Of a stretch of DNA of 6,832 nucleotides, positions 5,421 to 6,832 are shown piece by piece. Origin of the DNA: an uncultured Paracoccaceae bacterium (GTDB taxonomy: Bacteria; Pseudomonadota; Alphaproteobacteria; Rhodobacterales; Rhodobacteraceae); NCBI GenBank assembly GCA_938038825.1, contig CALHST010000356.1, positions 1-6,832 of the forward strand, in the 5' to 3' direction. Every line of letters begins with the position of its first letter. Within the stretch, counting starts at the first letter, position 1. The notes under the pieces were generated by a model that was not told the DNA's origin, searched no databases, and was given only the letters and a program-made list of their open reading frames with translations. The position numbers and the translations under genes are program-made.

Positions 5421-6608
5421 ATGTCACGGGTCCAAACATTCATTTTGTATTTCATCGCAATTTTTCTCCAAGCAGGTGCCTATGGGCTAACGTTCATGCT
5501 GCCTCGACTTTTTGACAGCTTCGGTGCGAGTGAAAAGGTTGTCGGCTTAATGCTGGCCATCACAGCCGTCACGACACTTGGCACGGTCTACTTTTCAGGT
5601 CACCTATCAGATATCTTTGGCCGTCTTCGTACTCTTGGCATCGCTTGTCTCGCCATCTCATTGTCACTGTATCTCTATGGTGCAGCAAGTTATGCTGGTG
5701 CCGACTTGGTCTTAGCCAGTATCCTTTTGGGGTATGGTTGGGGACTTACATATTCTCTCGGTCCAATTGTTTTGACGCGCTTGGTGAAGCCGACAGAGCG
5801 GGTGCAGTCCTTTGCGCTGCTATCGGTATTCGTCATGGCAGGCTTTGGGCTTTCTCCAGTTCTAGCATCGTTGCTTGAAACATCAGGTGCATCGGTTAAC
5901 GACGCGTTCTACATCACCTCGGGGCTTTGCGTCATAAGCGCAGTCTTGTTCTTCATTCTGCACAAACCGATCAAAGAATATGCGCTAAATCCGGCACCAG
6001 AGGCTTCATCTAGAATAACGCTTTCGTCACTTTCGCATGTGCTGAAGTCTCCGGCGCGCGCGCCCATCGCAATGGTTTTCCTCGGCGCAAGTGTCTTTGC
6101 AGGGCTAAATAATTTCCAGACCGTGTTCGCTGATGTCCGGCATTTGGACTATGCTGTTTTCTTCCTCGTTTACACTTTGGTCGTTGTCGTTTTCCGTCTT
6201 GCCCTCGTTAGATTTAAAGGAGGGTCAAACCCGTACCAAACTATCGCATTCCTCCAATACCTCATGTGCGCCAGCGTTGTTTTGTTCATATACAGTGGAG
6301 ACAGCTTAATTCTCTACGTCCTTGTCGCGGTTTTGTTCGGTCTAGGCTACGGTGTGTCGTATCCCATCCTTGTTGCGATGGCTGCGGATGATTCAGAAGA
6401 GCATCTAGGTCCTCAAACACTTCAGCTTTTTGCTTTAAGCTACTTCATTGGAATCTTCGGATTTCCATTGATTGCTGGCTGGTTCATTGTTGAAATTGGC
6501 GCGACCCCGTTGCTTGCACTTGTCGCCGTCTTAGCGGGCTTTGAAGCGACAATAGCGCTGCGTAGGGCGATAACCCATAAAACATCCGGCAATGATCAAC
6601 TCTCGTGA
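5421..6608 (+). CDS. Major facilitator superfamily (MFS) transporter, substrate unknown
   Basis: This is a 395-residue inner-membrane secondary transporter, probably an exporter. Twelve helices can be read at roughly 6-28, 40-60, 71-90, 95-118, 128-150, 162-181, 212-235, 243-264, 272-292, 296-318, 334-356 and 362-382. The loop between helices 2 and 3 carries the MFS motif A, GHLSDIFGRLR (60-70), with the key G60, D64, G67, R68 and R70. A longer cytoplasmic loop (about 182-211) separates the two halves, as expected. The ATG is the first possible start, since an in-frame TAG (5415-5417) lies just upstream and helix 1 begins at residue 6. No Shine-Dalgarno sequence is visible, so initiation may be weak or leaderless. 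A sampled line is less GC-rich than the tkt region, suggesting acquired DNA. The stop TGA may be supplied by the adjoining IS end, so the short polar tail (HKTSGNDQLS) may not be the original C-terminus. Confidence 0.88.
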   Translation: MSRVQTFILYFIAIFLQAGAYGLTFMLPRLFDSFGASEKVVGLMLAITAVTTLGTVYFSGHLSDIFGRLRTLGIACLAISLSLYLYGAASYAGADLVLASILLGYGWGLTYSLGPIVLTRLVKPTERVQSFALLSVFVMAGFGLSPVLASLLETSGASVNDAFYITSGLCVISAVLFFILHKPIKEYALNPAPEASSRITLSSLSHVLKSPARAPIAMVFLGASVFAGLNNFQTVFADVRHLDYAVFFLVYTLVVVVFRLALVRFKGGSNPYQTIAFLQYLMCASVVLFIYSGDSLILYVLVAVLFGLGYGVSYPILVAMAADDSEEHLGPQTLQLFALSYFIGIFGFPLIAGWFIVEIGATPLLALVAVLAGFEATIALRRAITHKTSGNDQLS

Positions 6609-6832
6609 CCTGCTCCCCATTGAGTCCGCTAATTTAGGTTAGCTCTGTTCAGGTTTTGGTCTTCCTTTGACCGGTTAGCAAATTCCGCTGGCGTCAGGCC
6701 AGCGAGGCTTGTGTGTGGGCGGTGGTGGTTGAAGTCGGTACGCCATGCGACGATCAACTGGCGGGCATGGCGCAGGCTGTCGAACAGGTGCTCATTGAGG
6801 CATTCATCCCGCATCCTGCCGTTGAAGCTTTC
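6606..6832 (-). mobile_element. IS3-family insertion sequence, 3' end, running off the window
   Basis: The element is recognised from its transposase, which reads leftward and ends 21 bases from the proposed element tip. The sequence from 6606 starts TGACCTGCTCCCCATTGAG. It begins with TG, as IS3-family ends do, and resembles terminal repeats I remember for such elements, so I place the boundary at 6606. An end at TGCTCCCC (6611) is the alternative. The other end, its inverted repeat and any target duplication are outside the window, so the boundary is inferred. Confidence 0.55.
6629..6832 (-). CDS. IS3-family transposase (OrfB), C-terminal fragment cut by the window edge
   Basis: The frame is open to the right edge, and the visible 67 residues are the C-terminal end of the DDE integrase-type catalytic domain. 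They begin ESFNGRMRDECLNEHLF. The first residue, a glutamate at the edge, is the expected third acid of the DDE triad, and seven residues on is the usual basic position (R). WRTDFNHHRPHTSLAGLTP and AEFANRS follow, the family's conserved C-terminal signature, of the IS407-like type. The tail (KEDQNLNRANLN) is a normal element end, so nothing suggests truncation on this side. The ATG at 6812-6814 is an internal methionine, not the start. The rest of OrfB and OrfA should lie to the right. The protein catalyses cut or copy and strand transfer of its own element. Confidence 0.9.
   Translation of the reverse strand, partial: ESFNGRMRDECLNEHLFDSLRHARQLIVAWRTDFNHHRPHTSLAGLTPAEFANRSKEDQNLNRANLN

Noticed and set aside
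6686..6704. A perfect 7-base inverted repeat CGCTGGC-N5-GCCAGCG near the IS end
   Set aside because: It falls inside the conserved transposase codons for LAGLTPAEF, so coding constraint in GC-rich DNA explains it. No T-run follows on either strand.
4486..6832. A defence, secretion or biosynthetic system in the right-hand part
   Set aside because: Only an unknown exported protein, one MFS transporter and an IS end are present. There is no nuclease, toxin-antitoxin pair, repeat array or synthase to support such a call.

Overview
The window looks like a chromosomal segment of a marine-type alphaproteobacterium, most likely Rhodobacteraceae (Roseobacter group). The transketolase has the N-terminal sequence and the TSKGHGALT segment I associate with that group, and a zapA gene is preceded by a small coiled-coil gene as in the Caulobacter zauP-zapA pair. 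This placement comes from recognising sequences, not from a database search.

Left part (1-1096): two minus-strand cell-division genes, zauP-like then zapA, overlap by 8 bases. They are divergent from the transketolase gene tkt and share an upstream region of about 220 bases with it. That region holds a plausible sigma-70-type promoter for tkt with a small inverted repeat over its -10. Middle part (1097-4495): tkt ends in a strong intrinsic terminator. A tight two-gene unit follows on the same strand: a LysE/RhtB-family amino-acid exporter and, 3 bases later, a histidine-phosphatase-fold protein whose RHG signature is altered.

Right part (about 4496-6832): single-line hand counts fall to about 47-48% GC, against 57-72% in lines from tkt and the exporter, and the content becomes accessory. 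It holds a minus-strand exported protein of unknown function with four cysteines, whose start region looks frameshifted. Upstream of that is a doubtful 65-codon minus-strand ORF. A plus-strand 12-helix MFS transporter follows. Last comes the 3' end of an IS3-family transposase on the minus strand, running off the right edge. The MFS stop codon may itself be the first three bases of the insertion sequence.

Functionally, zauP and zapA should act together at the Z-ring and tkt serves the pentose phosphate pathway. The exporter-phosphatase pair is probably co-translated. The right-hand genes show no clear pathway link to these. I see no CRISPR array, tRNA, rRNA or phage module, and no convincing new multi-gene system. 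The most unusual items are the altered phosphatase, the broken start of the exported protein with its ATGA overlap, and the IS junction at the MFS stop.
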